33,619 nucleotides of DNA from an uncultured Sphingomonadales bacterium (GTDB lineage Bacteria; Pseudomonadota; Alphaproteobacteria; Sphingomonadales; Sphingomonadaceae), in assembly GCA_903821685.1 (NCBI GenBank), contig CAIJLW010000035.1, positions 1 to 33,619 of the forward strand, in the 5' to 3' direction. The position numbers and the translations under genes are program-made. Below, one piece after another: positions 23,743-31,864 of the stretch. Under the pieces are notes generated by a model, which ran no database searches, had not been told where the DNA came from, and saw only the letters and a list, made by a program, of their open reading frames with translations. Each line of letters begins with the position of its first letter. Position 1 is the stretch's first letter.

Positions 23743-25086
23743 TTATGCTAATAGCTCAGTCAGCGCAGAGTTCAACTCTGCCGCAAGACGGTCGACTTGC
23801 GCCACTTGCGTCACCGGACTGACCAGCATCATATTATGGAAAGGCGCAAGCAAGATACCGCGATTGGCGAGATATAGATGGATAGTGCTTTCGAGTGCAT
23901 GGTCCATCACCGCCCGCGCTTCACTGCCATTGCGCGGCGGGATGGCGGAACAGACCAGTTCGACGCGCGCGCCAACATGGCTGACATGCCAGTCCAGCGA
24001 ATGGGTACTAATCACGCCGTTGAGTTGCGCCACCAGCCTGTCTGCCATTGAGAGCATATGGGCATAAGCGCCGCGGGTAATGACCTGCCCCAACATCGCA
24101 TGCATGGCCGTAATCGCCATCGCATTGGCCGATAATGTCGTCCCAATTCCGCTATGCCCGGCTGGGCGTGATGCGTTCAGCGCCGCCATCCGTTTGGCGA
24201 TCGCTTCTGTAAAGCCGTAGACGGCGCACGGCACGCCGCCGCCGATGGATTTGCCGACCACCAATATGTCCGGCTTTGGGCCATGCATATTGCTGTGCCC
24301 GCCATAGCCGGATGAGATCGTATGGGTTTCGTCAAACACCAGGATTGTGCTGGTTTCATCACACAGCCTTCGCAATTCCGTCAGAAACCCCGGTGCATCG
24401 CGCACCATGCCGATATTGGTCATCAACGGTTCGGCCAATACGCAAGCGATATCGCCACCGCGCAAAGCAGAGGCAAGCGCATCCACATCGTTGAATTCGA
24501 TTGCAACCGTCGTCGGCAACAAATCTTGCACTTGCCCGATCAGGCTTGGCCGGTTGACTGCACGGCCATCGCGCAAGTCGACGAACACATCATCAACCGC
24601 GCCATGATAGCAGCCGTTGAAGATCAAAATCTTGTCGCGCCCAGTAATCCCGCGACACCAGCGAATAACGGCTCGGTTTGCTTCGCTTGCTGTCGTCGTC
24701 ACTTGCCATTGCGGCAGTCCGAACATGTCGGCTAGCATAGACCCAAGCTCTGCGCCCTTTGCGGTCGGCAACATATAGCTTAAGCCCTGCCCTGCTTGCG
24801 CTGCTATGGCCTTGGCAAGCGGGGCGGGCGAATGACCAAACATGCTCGCAGTATCGCCAAGGCAAAAGTCATCAAAGACCTGCCCGTCGATACTCGTCAG
24901 GGTCCCTCCAGAAGCCTCCTGAGCGACGATTGGGAACGGACTGGACCAATCGAGTATCCAATGGAAAGGGACGCCCTGAAACCATCCCTGAACGCTTTTG
25001 GCATGCGCCTTGGACTTTGGGTTCGCTGCAATAAACCGTGCAATTTCACGTTCGCGCATCTGGTGTATGGCTTGACGATTGATCAT
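23743..25086 (-). CDS. Class III PLP aminotransferase (glutamate-1-semialdehyde aminomutase-like)
   Basis: The 447-residue protein is a fold-type I PLP enzyme. It has the PLP phosphate region TTTASEANRAVIRWCRGITG, the cofactor-contact aspartate in ILVFDETHTISSGYG, and the Schiff-base lysine in DILVVGKSIGGGVPCAVYGF. The overall pattern resembles glutamate-1-semialdehyde 2,1-aminomutase more than PuuE, but the surrounding genes point to amine catabolism rather than heme. An early segment, GWFQGVPFHWILDWSSPFPI, is unusual. It may transaminate a polyamine or the 4-aminobutyrate-like product. The start ATG overlaps the PuuB-like gene stop (ATGA). The substrate is unproven. Confidence 0.82.
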   Translation of the reverse strand: MINRQAIHQMREREIARFIAANPKSKAHAKSVQGWFQGVPFHWILDWSSPFPIVAQEASGGTLTSIDGQVFDDFCLGDTASMFGHSPAPLAKAIAAQAGQGLSYMLPTAKGAELGSMLADMFGLPQWQVTTTASEANRAVIRWCRGITGRDKILIFNGCYHGAVDDVFVDLRDGRAVNRPSLIGQVQDLLPTTVAIEFNDVDALASALRGGDIACVLAEPLMTNIGMVRDAPGFLTELRRLCDETSTILVFDETHTISSGYGGHSNMHGPKPDILVVGKSIGGGVPCAVYGFTEAIAKRMAALNASRPAGHSGIGTTLSANAMAITAMHAMLGQVITRGAYAHMLSMADRLVAQLNGVISTHSLDWHVSHVGARVELVCSAIPPRNGSEARAVMDHALESTIHLYLANRGILLAPFHNMMLVSPVTQVAQVDRLAAELNSALTELLA

Positions 25087-26387
25087 AGCCGGTCCCGCAT
25101 TGCGTAATACAGCATACCTGCCACATGCATAGGCCAGCGCAGCAAGGTTCCGCCGGGAAATGGTTTTGATGGTAGACTCGACATCAGCGCGTAAGCGCCC
25201 GCGTCGCCTGCCATCGCCTCAGCCACAATCTCACCCGCCAATGTCGTAAGCAGGGCACCATGCCCCGAAAAGCCATGCGCGAACCAGATTTTGCCGCTAT
25301 CGGTCCGCCCGACATGCGGCAAGCGGTAGCGGCTAACGCCAACAGCCCCGCCCCACCGATAGTCGATTTTCACATCCTCCAGATTGGGGAACACCTGCAA
25401 CATGTGTTTGCGGACGAATGCATCAACGCTGGCTGGCATAGACGGCAGATATTTTTCTCCGCCGCCAAATATCAAACGGTTATCAGCAGACAGTCTAAAA
25501 TAATTCAGGACAAAGCGGGTGTCGGCAATCGCCATGTCCGATGGAATAAGCGACCTCGCCCGGTCTTTGCCCAGCGGTTGTGTGGCAATGTTGTAATTGA
25601 GGATAGGCATCGCATAGCCGCCCAAGTGCCGGTGCACACTCCCGGTCTTCGTATCTGTCGCAAGCATGGCTTGCTTGGCAAAGACATTGCCACCCTCAAC
25701 TCCGGCACACACTTTTTCTGGCTGCTCTGTGACACCGATAACGCGCGTATTGGCAAAGATTTTGACACCCGCATCGGTTGCAGCCTGTGCCAGCCCAAGC
25801 GCATAATTCAGCGGGTGAAAATGGCCGCCCCTTTTGTCCACCATACCACCATGATACAGCGCACTATTCACTACGCTGCGGCCCGCGTCGGGTGAAAGCA
25901 AGTCCACGTCGGAATAATCCATGTCGCGGGCAAGGCATTCGGCTTCGTCGGCCAGATCGCGATAATGGGAGGGGTTCCACGCCATTGTTGCGTGGCCGGG
26001 TTTCAGGTCGCAGGCGATATCATGATTTGCCACCCGAGCCATGACGCGGTCACGCGCATTCAAGGATAAATCAAAAATAGCTTTGCCGCGTTCCTTGCCG
26101 AATGCCTTAGCCAGCGTCCGTGCGTCCCAGCGCCAGCCGGGGATCAGTTGCCCGCCATTGCGGCCCGAGGCTCCAAAACCGGGAAAATATTGATCAAGGA
26201 CGATAACCTTCATCCCCAATTCAACAGCGCGCAAAGCAGCCGTCAGCCCGGTATAGCCAGCGCCTATGACAACTAAATCGGCATGATGGTCGCCCGACAA
26301 GGTTTCATATGGCGGCGTCGCCATTGCGGTCGCACGATAATAGCTTTCGTCAAATAGTGGATCGCCAGTCGCGGGGAGCATACTCAC
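25083..26387 (-). CDS. puuB: FAD-dependent oxidoreductase, gamma-glutamylputrescine oxidase-like (PuuB)
   Basis: PuuB-type enzymes oxidise the amine carbon of gamma-glutamylputrescine with oxygen, giving an aldehyde, ammonia and hydrogen peroxide. The 434-residue protein is a DAO-family flavoprotein: FAD-binding LVVIGAGYTGLTAALRAVEL, the motif GFGASGRNGGQLIPGW near residue 80, and a C-terminal FAD/substrate part with GGAVGVSRYRLPHVGR and FAHGFSGHGALLTTLAGEIV. The start is a GTG at 26387 overlapping the ligase stop (GTGA), or an ATG at 26381 two codons in. It lies between the copy 2 ligase and the aminotransferase with 4-base overlaps on both sides. Confidence 0.87.
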   Translation of the reverse strand: MSMLPATGDPLFDESYYRATAMATPPYETLSGDHHADLVVIGAGYTGLTAALRAVELGMKVIVLDQYFPGFGASGRNGGQLIPGWRWDARTLAKAFGKERGKAIFDLSLNARDRVMARVANHDIACDLKPGHATMAWNPSHYRDLADEAECLARDMDYSDVDLLSPDAGRSVVNSALYHGGMVDKRGGHFHPLNYALGLAQAATDAGVKIFANTRVIGVTEQPEKVCAGVEGGNVFAKQAMLATDTKTGSVHRHLGGYAMPILNYNIATQPLGKDRARSLIPSDMAIADTRFVLNYFRLSADNRLIFGGGEKYLPSMPASVDAFVRKHMLQVFPNLEDVKIDYRWGGAVGVSRYRLPHVGRTDSGKIWFAHGFSGHGALLTTLAGEIVAEAMAGDAGAYALMSSLPSKPFPGGTLLRWPMHVAGMLYYAMRDRL

Positions 26388-27730
26388 ACGCGCAGCAACA
26401 AATGCTCGCGCTCCCAGCTTGAGACGACGGACTGGTAATTGAACAATTCATAGTCCTTAACGGCATAGAAGATGTCAAAAAACTCTTCTCCAAGCAGGTT
26501 GCGTACGGGCTTACAGGCGCTGAACCGGTCCAATGCCGCCTCCAAAGTCCGGGGCAAGGTGCGGGCGCGGTTATAGGCGCTGCCGGTGATTGCCTTGGCT
26601 GGTACCATCCGTTCCACCATACCAATATAGCCGCAGACCAGCGAAGCAGCCATCGCGAGATAGGGGTTGGAGTCCGCCCCCGGCAGACGGTTTTCGACGC
26701 GCCGGTTGGCCTTGTCCGAAATCGGCACGCGGAAACCACAGCTTCGGTTGTCTTCGCCCCATTGGACGTTGATTGGCGCGGCACTGTCTGGCCGCATCCG
26801 GCGGAAGCTGTTCACATTGGGCGCCCAGAGCGGCGATATCTGAGGCATGAACTTTACAAGACCCGCTATATAGCTGCGGAACAGCGCACTGTCCTTGCCA
26901 TTGGCGTTAGAGAACAGGTTTCTGCCGGTTTCGGCATCGACCACCGACTGGTGAATATGCATTGCGCTGCCCGGCTGCCCGGCCATCGGGTTCGCCATAA
27001 AGGTCGCATAGACGCCATGCTGCTTAGCCACTGCGCGCACAGTGCGCTTAAATAGGAACACTTGATCCGCCAGCTTCAGCGGGTCACCATGGACAAAGTT
27101 CACCTCAAGCTGGGCAGCGCCCATTTCGTGAATCATCGTATCGATATCGAGGCCCATCAACTCACAGTCATCATAGATGTGGTCGATGATATCTTCATAT
27201 TCGTTCATCGCCTCCAGCCCATAAGGCTGGCTTGCTGTTTCCGCACGCCCGCTTGATCCCGTTGGCGGCACCAACGGAAAGTCAGGGTCCACATTTTGGC
27301 TGACAAGGTAAAATTCAACCTCAGGCGCCATAATCGGCTTCCACCCGCGTTCCGCATACATGTTCAATACTTTTTTCAATATTGTGCGCGGTGCGATTTC
27401 CACCTCGGTGCCATCGCCATGAAGAACATCGGCAATGACAAAGGCCGTGGGCGATTTGAAGCCCGGGGCGACGCAAATCGTATCGGGGTCGGCAATCAGG
27501 ATTTTGTCCGGATCCTTGTCCCAGATATCAGCAATATCCTCGGGGTAATGGCCATCAATGGTACAGATAAAAACACTACCCGGAATGCGCAGCGATTTGT
27601 CACGGACCGACGATAGGAATTTTTTGGCTGGTAAAACCTTGCCCCGCTGAACCCCGTTTATGTCAGGTACAATGCACTCAACCTCATCGATTTTGTGCTC
27701 AGCGATCCAATTCGCAAGATTGACGGACAT
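26384..27730 (-). CDS. puuA: Glutamine-synthetase-like gamma-glutamylamine ligase (PuuA-type), copy 2
   Basis: The 448-residue ligase begins MSVNLANWIAEHKIDEVECI and has all glutamine synthetase blocks: APEVEFYLVSQNVDPD, HEMGAAQLEVNFVHGDP, GSAMHIHQSVVDAETGR, NVNSFRRMRPDSAAPINVQW, NRSCGFRVPISDKANRRVEN, LPGADSNPYLAMA. As in copy 1, the ammonium-site glutamate (E327 of GlnA) is lost; here it is Ala (PDSAAP). Copies 1 and 2 are clearly diverged, so they may handle different amines or act in different steps. This is the first gene of the unit in transcription order, followed by the oxidase with a 4-base overlap. It is a better fit to PuuA than to GlnA. Confidence 0.86.
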   Translation of the reverse strand: MSVNLANWIAEHKIDEVECIVPDINGVQRGKVLPAKKFLSSVRDKSLRIPGSVFICTIDGHYPEDIADIWDKDPDKILIADPDTICVAPGFKSPTAFVIADVLHGDGTEVEIAPRTILKKVLNMYAERGWKPIMAPEVEFYLVSQNVDPDFPLVPPTGSSGRAETASQPYGLEAMNEYEDIIDHIYDDCELMGLDIDTMIHEMGAAQLEVNFVHGDPLKLADQVFLFKRTVRAVAKQHGVYATFMANPMAGQPGSAMHIHQSVVDAETGRNLFSNANGKDSALFRSYIAGLVKFMPQISPLWAPNVNSFRRMRPDSAAPINVQWGEDNRSCGFRVPISDKANRRVENRLPGADSNPYLAMAASLVCGYIGMVERMVPAKAITGSAYNRARTLPRTLEAALDRFSACKPVRNLLGEEFFDIFYAVKDYELFNYQSVVSSWEREHLLLRV

Positions 27731-27748
27731 TGTGTTTCACCAGTTTTT

Positions 27749-27835
27749 TGTAGGCCTGATAAGCGCATGCCGGACTTGAAAGGTCAAGCCCGGCATGTGT
27801 CTTTACCGAATTGGGCCACATTTATGGGGCCTACA
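27749..27835. repeat. Nested inverted repeats (REP-like element) between the porin gene and the ligase gene
   Basis: An inner palindrome, CATGCCGGACTTGA (27766-27779) and TCAAGCCCGGCATG (27784-27797), has 14-base arms with one mismatch and a 4-base loop. It is enclosed by an outer 8-base perfect inverted repeat, TGTAGGCC (27749-27756) and GGCCTACA (27828-27835). The core ATGCCGG-CTTGA-CCGGCAT is of the kind repeated in many sphingomonad genomes. No T-run follows, so transcription termination is not assured. Confidence 0.6.
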
Positions 27836-27850
27836 ACGCTTAATCTTGGA

Positions 27851-28564
27851 TCAGAAGCCGTAGCTTAGTGAAAACACTACGCCGGCTGCGCTGTCCTTAA
27901 AGGCAAAGGTCGTCTTACGGTTCGTGTCCACATAAGATGCACCAACGGTGAAGCCGGCGACAGCAGCGGTCAACCCAAGTGACCAATCCAACTTCTCGCC
28001 TTCACCGGTGAACGCGCCGTCTTCAAGACCAACAGATCCCACGATCGAAATCGGTGAATTTGGAATAGCAACGGCTGCGTTGGTGGCGACATAGATGTTG
28101 TCGTTATTGCCCGTGTTATCTTGGCTTGGAACATAGCTTAGCTGAGCACCGACAGATGCGGGACCGACGGATGTACCGAGCTTTCCTGTGAACTCGACAT
28201 AGTTGAAGCTTGATACGCCAGGATAGACATAATAGGTCGCACCGATATCATAGGTCACAGCATCCCCGCCGGCAAAGCCAACATACAGATCAACTTCGAC
28301 ATCATCGCCCGCGTTTTCGGCCAGGTTGGAACCCCAAACGCCCGCGTACAGGCCGGACTCATGCTTGACAGTCAGGTAAGGCTGGAACGCGAAATCCTTA
28401 TCTGAGAGCGAAACGCCACGGAAACGATAGTCGGAAACGATAGCGGCGCCGCCGGTTATGGTGATTGGACCCGCCGCCTCTTCTTGCGCGAATGCAGGCA
28501 CTGACATGGTCAGAGCGCTCATGGCGACGCTGATGCTTGCCAGTTTCAAAATGGAATTACGCAT
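27851..28564 (-). CDS. TorF-family outer membrane porin-like protein (TIGR02001 type)
   Basis: The 237-residue protein begins with a signal peptide, MRNSILKLASISVAMSALTM, with cleavage after VPAFA. It then shows the family opening ITGGAAIVSDYRFRGVSLSD and alternating beta strands to a C-terminal phenylalanine (GVVFSLSYGF), the outer-membrane barrel signal. Size and motif match the family of small porins annotated as TorF-like (TIGR02001). The ATG at 28564 has an AAGGGG site; the open frame to 28645 is not supported. It lies upstream of the amine-utilisation unit, separated from it by a palindromic region, so it may supply substrate uptake. Its own substrate is unknown. Confidence 0.85.
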   Translation of the reverse strand: MRNSILKLASISVAMSALTMSVPAFAQEEAAGPITITGGAAIVSDYRFRGVSLSDKDFAFQPYLTVKHESGLYAGVWGSNLAENAGDDVEVDLYVGFAGGDAVTYDIGATYYVYPGVSSFNYVEFTGKLGTSVGPASVGAQLSYVPSQDNTGNNDNIYVATNAAVAIPNSPISIVGSVGLEDGAFTGEGEKLDWSLGLTAAVAGFTVGASYVDTNRKTTFAFKDSAAGVVFSLSYGF

Positions 28565-28906
28565 AATATTACCCCTTCTTAGGTACATTTGAACCGAAGC
28601 CGAAAGCCTGCGCACTGCGCCGCCTTCGGCAGATACCGTTCTCATCCCGCTTAATCTGGTTGCCCGCGCAAATTTTATGTATTTTTAATTGCGCTTTATT
28701 GTGCAGATGCACACAAACATCAAAGCGCGATCCGAGCAAGCATTTTTGTGTCAACGTCATTCGGCTTTTCAAGCCATGTGACAAAACCGCCACAGTCTTG
28801 CGTCAGGGATGGATTAGCGATCTGCCAAAGCCATCGTCTAGTTACGGAACGCCGCGCATGCCGTCCATGTGCCTCTGGCGTGCAGGCACGGGCCAGCTTC
28901 GCACAT
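28565..28906. promoter_or_regulatory. 342-base regulatory region upstream of the porin gene, with a dyad operator candidate
   Basis: No gene is supported here. At 28700-28713 lies TGTGCA-GA-TGCACA, a perfect 6-bp dyad with a 2-base spacer, the shape of a repressor or activator site. On the minus strand a TGCACA (the dyad's half) is followed after 17 bases by TACATA, which could be a promoter with the dyad over its -35, but this is weak. The regulator is unknown; the nearby LacI- and Lrp-type genes are candidates. Confidence 0.35.
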
Positions 28907-29377
28907 TTATGGATGAAACAGGCGCGGCGGAACGGTGCGGTTCACCACCTCTCGCAACGCAAAGGCTGTTTCGATGCGAGCGACTCTGGGCAAACGGGCA
29001 ATTTCCTGCCGATGGATTATTTCATAATCTTCAATGGAAGCTGCGCGCACCACTAACAGATAGTCATTTCGTCCGCTCATCAGGTGGCACCGAATGGTGG
29101 ATGGACTGTTCGCAACAGCGGCTTCAAACGCGGCCATTGCCTCTTCGCTTTGGCTATCCAGCGTGATTGTGACCATGACTGTTGCGGAAAGCCCGAGCTT
29201 GCGTAAATTCACGTCGGCGCGATAGCCACGCAATATGCCTTCGTCTTCCAAGGCTTTTTGCCGACGCGCCGCGGCACTCGGTGATAGGCCTGCCGCTTCA
29301 CCCAACTCCATCTGAGTCGCGCGGCCATTTGCCACTAAAGCGCCAATTAATTTACGGTCAGCTCGATCAAGTTGCAT
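28907..29377 (-). CDS. Lrp/AsnC-family transcriptional regulator (probable ald regulator)
   Basis: The 156-residue protein has an N-terminal helix-turn-helix (MQLDRADRKLIGALVANGRA, ATQMELGEAAGLSPSAAARR) and a C-terminal RAM effector domain (VTITLDSQSEEAMAAFEAAV, CHLMSGRNDYLLVVRAASIE). This is the standard Lrp/AsnC layout. It is divergent from alanine dehydrogenase with a 131-base gap. Lrp-type activators of ald are known in rhizobia and mycobacteria, so it probably senses alanine or a related amino acid and controls ald. Length is typical. Confidence 0.92.
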   Translation of the reverse strand: MQLDRADRKLIGALVANGRATQMELGEAAGLSPSAAARRQKALEDEGILRGYRADVNLRKLGLSATVMVTITLDSQSEEAMAAFEAAVANSPSTIRCHLMSGRNDYLLVVRAASIEDYEIIHRQEIARLPRVARIETAFALREVVNRTVPPRLFHP

Positions 29378-29508
29378 ATTATTTCTATTCTTCTTTCAAA
29401 ATACGACGAATATATACACTAATCTCGTAATTAAGTCGAATCTTTGCGGAGTATCGACGGGCCGACAATGCTATTTTTGCGTCAGACAAATTTTCAGGAG
29501 CAAAAATC
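29378..29508. promoter_or_regulatory. Divergent lrp-ald control region
   Basis: The gap is AT-rich near the lrp start (AATACGACGAATATATACAC) and ends with a strong AGGAG site 10 bases before the ald ATG. A partly symmetrical TACGA...TCGTA pair occurs at 29402-29429. Divergent promoters and an Lrp-type operator are expected by analogy with other lrp-ald pairs, but no exact site can be fixed. Confidence 0.4.
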
Positions 29509-30636
29509 ATGCGCGTTGGCGTCCCGAGCGAAATCAAAGTTCATGAATATCGTGTTGGCCTTACCCCGGGCACGGTCCGCGAATATGTCGCTCACGGTCA
29601 TCAAGTCGTCGTGCAATCCGGCGCTGGCGCTGGCATCATGGCCAGCGACGATGCCTATCGGGCTGCCGGTGCCGAAATCGCCGCAACGGCGGCTGAAATT
29701 TTTGCTGGCTGTGACATGATCGTCAAGGTCAAGGAACCCCAGCCCAGCGAATGGTTTCAGCTTCGCCGCGGGCAATTGCTCTTCACCTATCTACATCTTG
29801 CCCCCGACCCCGAACAGGCAAAGGGCCTGATCGCTAGTGGATGCACCGCCATTGCTTATGAAACCGTCACCGATGACCGTGGCACCCTGCCCCTGCTTGC
29901 CCCGATGAGCGAAGTTGCTGGCCGGCTCGCCATTGAAGCCGCTGGCCAAGCGATGCGCCGCAGCGAAGGCGGTGCAGGCATCCTGCTCGGCGGCGTCCCT
30001 GGTGTTCCGGCTGGACGTGTCACTGTCCTTGGCGGGGGCGTGGTTGGTACACATGCGGCGCGCATGGCTGTTGGCCTAGGCGCTGAGGTCACCATCGTTG
30101 ACCGCTCGATCCCGCGCCTGCGTCAACTTGACGAGATGTTCAACGGGCGGGTCCGCACGCGCTATTCCACACTTGAAACGATTGAGCATGAAGTCAGCAT
30201 TGCAGACGCTGTCATTGGCGCCGTGCTTATTCCGGGGGCAAGCGCACCGCGCCTCGTGACCCGCAAAATGCTCAAGCACATGAAACCGGGATCAGTACTC
30301 GTTGATGTCGCCATTGACCAAGGTGGCTGTTTCGAGACATCGCGGCCTACTACCCATGCCGATCCTACTTATGTCGTCGACGGCATCATTCATTATTGCG
30401 TCGCAAACATGCCCGGCGCAGTGCCGCAGACAAGCGCGGCCGCGCTCAACAACGCGACCTTGCCTTATGGTCTTGCGCTGGCAAACAAGGGCGTCGCAGC
30501 GCTGGAAAGCATTACAGAAACCGGACGCGGGTTGCTTGCCGGATTAAACGTACATGAAGGAAAAGTGACTAGCCAAGCCGTTGCAGAAAGTCTCAATCTG
30601 GAATTTGTCGCACCCGCAACCGCGCTCGCTGCGTGA
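29509..30636 (+). CDS. ald: Alanine dehydrogenase
   Basis: Ald catalyses reversible oxidative deamination of L-alanine to pyruvate and ammonia with NAD. The 375-residue protein begins [20 protein letters not shown] and contains the substrate-binding arginine in HEYRVGLTP, catalytic lysine in [13 protein letters not shown], catalytic histidine in [10 protein letters not shown], the [15 protein letters not shown] block and the dinucleotide fold [20 protein letters not shown], with [20 protein letters not shown] near the C-terminus. Length (about 371-376) is typical. A strong AGGAG ribosome binding site precedes the ATG. It is divergent from the Lrp-type regulator and 31 bases before the LacI-type gene. 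Confidence 0.97.
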   Translation: MRVGVPSEIKVHEYRVGLTPGTVREYVAHGHQVVVQSGAGAGIMASDDAYRAAGAEIAATAAEIFAGCDMIVKVKEPQPSEWFQLRRGQLLFTYLHLAPDPEQAKGLIASGCTAIAYETVTDDRGTLPLLAPMSEVAGRLAIEAAGQAMRRSEGGAGILLGGVPGVPAGRVTVLGGGVVGTHAARMAVGLGAEVTIVDRSIPRLRQLDEMFNGRVRTRYSTLETIEHEVSIADAVIGAVLIPGASAPRLVTRKMLKHMKPGSVLVDVAIDQGGCFETSRPTTHADPTYVVDGIIHYCVANMPGAVPQTSAAALNNATLPYGLALANKGVAALESITETGRGLLAGLNVHEGKVTSQAVAESLNLEFVAPATALAA

Positions 30637-30667
30637 CTTGACGGCATGCCAGTGCTAACGGCGCCGC

Positions 30668-31684
30668 ATGGTTAAAGAGGTTCGCATTACTGCGCATCAG
30701 ATTGCGGCGATGCTTGGGGTGTCACAACCGACCGTATCGCGCGCCTTACGTGGTGATAAGAAAGTCAGCGAAACCACGCGGGCGCGTATTGTCGCACTGG
30801 CCAATGAGCTCAATTATTCCGTTGACCATAATGCCCTTCGCCTGCGCACACAGCAAACCAATTCCATCGCGCTCGTCATTTTGTGTCGGCGCGGCGAGAA
30901 CAAAGCGAATATCAACCCGTTTTATCTGTCGCTGCTCGGTTGCATCGCGGCATCGGCATCTGAACGCGGTTATAATCTGATTATCTCTTTTCAGGACTCC
31001 CCCGACAACTTCTTTGCCAACTATACGGGCAGCCGGCAGGCCGATGGCCTCATCGTCATCGGCAGCGGACAGAATGTCGAGGGCTGGCAGTTTTTCGGTG
31101 AATATGCGCGGCGCGAGACCCCAATGATCTGCTGGGGCGCGAGCAAAGAAGACCTTATTTCTGTGAAAAGCGACAATGTCCAAGGCGCGCGGCTGGCGAT
31201 TGACCATTTGCTGCAAAGCGGTTGCAAGCATATTGCATATATCGGTCCCACCAACAGCGAACAGCCGCAGTTTCAGGATCGGCTGACGACCTATATGAAC
31301 GAAATGGCCAATAAGGCTATGCAGCCCATTTGTCCGCCCTTGCCCGAAAATGCCGTGCGGGAGAACCAAGGCTATGCCGCAGTCAAGGGCCTGATCCATG
31401 ACAAAATCGCGTTCGATAGTTTGTTTTGTGCAAACGACTTTATCGCGCTGGGCGCCATGCGGGCGCTTGACGAGCACAATATTACCGTGGGCAAGGATGT
31501 CCGCGTTATCGGCTTTGATGGCATCGCAACGGGCGCCTATGCGCAACCGCCGCTTACGACAATCGAGCAAGATTACGTCCAGGCCGGCGAAATGCTCGTC
31601 GAGGCGTTGATCGCGGTGTTGAACGGCAAAGCGCCTAGCACTACCCCTGTTCCGGTAAAGTTACTTACGCGCGGAACAGCCTAG
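30668..31684 (+). CDS. LacI/GalR-family transcriptional regulator
   Basis: The 338-residue protein has an N-terminal LacI helix-turn-helix and hinge (ITAHQIAAMLGVSQPTVSRA, VSETTRARIVALANELNYSV), then a periplasmic-binding-protein-like effector domain (ADGLIVIGSGQNVEGWQFF, GARLAIDHLLQSGCKHIAYI, FCANDFIALGAMRALDEHNI, VRVIGFDGIATGAYAQPPLT). The ligand is usually a sugar, but that of this protein cannot be told. It lies 31 bases after ald in the same direction, so may be co-transcribed with it, which is an uncommon pairing. It is a candidate regulator of the amine or porin genes. Confidence 0.92.
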   Translation: MVKEVRITAHQIAAMLGVSQPTVSRALRGDKKVSETTRARIVALANELNYSVDHNALRLRTQQTNSIALVILCRRGENKANINPFYLSLLGCIAASASERGYNLIISFQDSPDNFFANYTGSRQADGLIVIGSGQNVEGWQFFGEYARRETPMICWGASKEDLISVKSDNVQGARLAIDHLLQSGCKHIAYIGPTNSEQPQFQDRLTTYMNEMANKAMQPICPPLPENAVRENQGYAAVKGLIHDKIAFDSLFCANDFIALGAMRALDEHNITVGKDVRVIGFDGIATGAYAQPPLTTIEQDYVQAGEMLVEALIAVLNGKAPSTTPVPVKLLTRGTA

Positions 31685-31714
31685 ACGGCCTTTGGGCTGC
31701 CTTTTTCTTGCGTG
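31682..31714 (+). terminator. Possible terminator after the LacI-type gene
   Basis: CAGCC around the stop codon can pair with GGCTG 13-14 bases on, followed by CC and TTTTTC. The stem is only 5 bp, so this is a weak candidate for the end of the ald-LacI transcript. The rest of the gap to 31864 shows nothing clear. Confidence 0.35.
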
Positions 31715-31864
31715 CGCCTCATTTGAGTGCGAAACTGCGACGCAAACCAAACCTCAAAACGAGATGCAACAGATAAGGCTGACGGGAACTTAGATGTCAT
31801 TGAAGTGGAAAAATGGGATCATGTCGCACAGTTATTCTAGCGGTTTGTTGCAAGGGCTGCCGAG

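Noticed and set aside
28660-29166. Plus-strand open frame across the porin upstream region and lrp
   Set aside because: It overlaps lrp antisense and has no protein-like features.
30746-31570. Minus-strand open frame of 274 codons opposite the LacI-type gene
   Set aside because: Antisense shadow; the LacI-type gene has clear helix-turn-helix and effector motifs.
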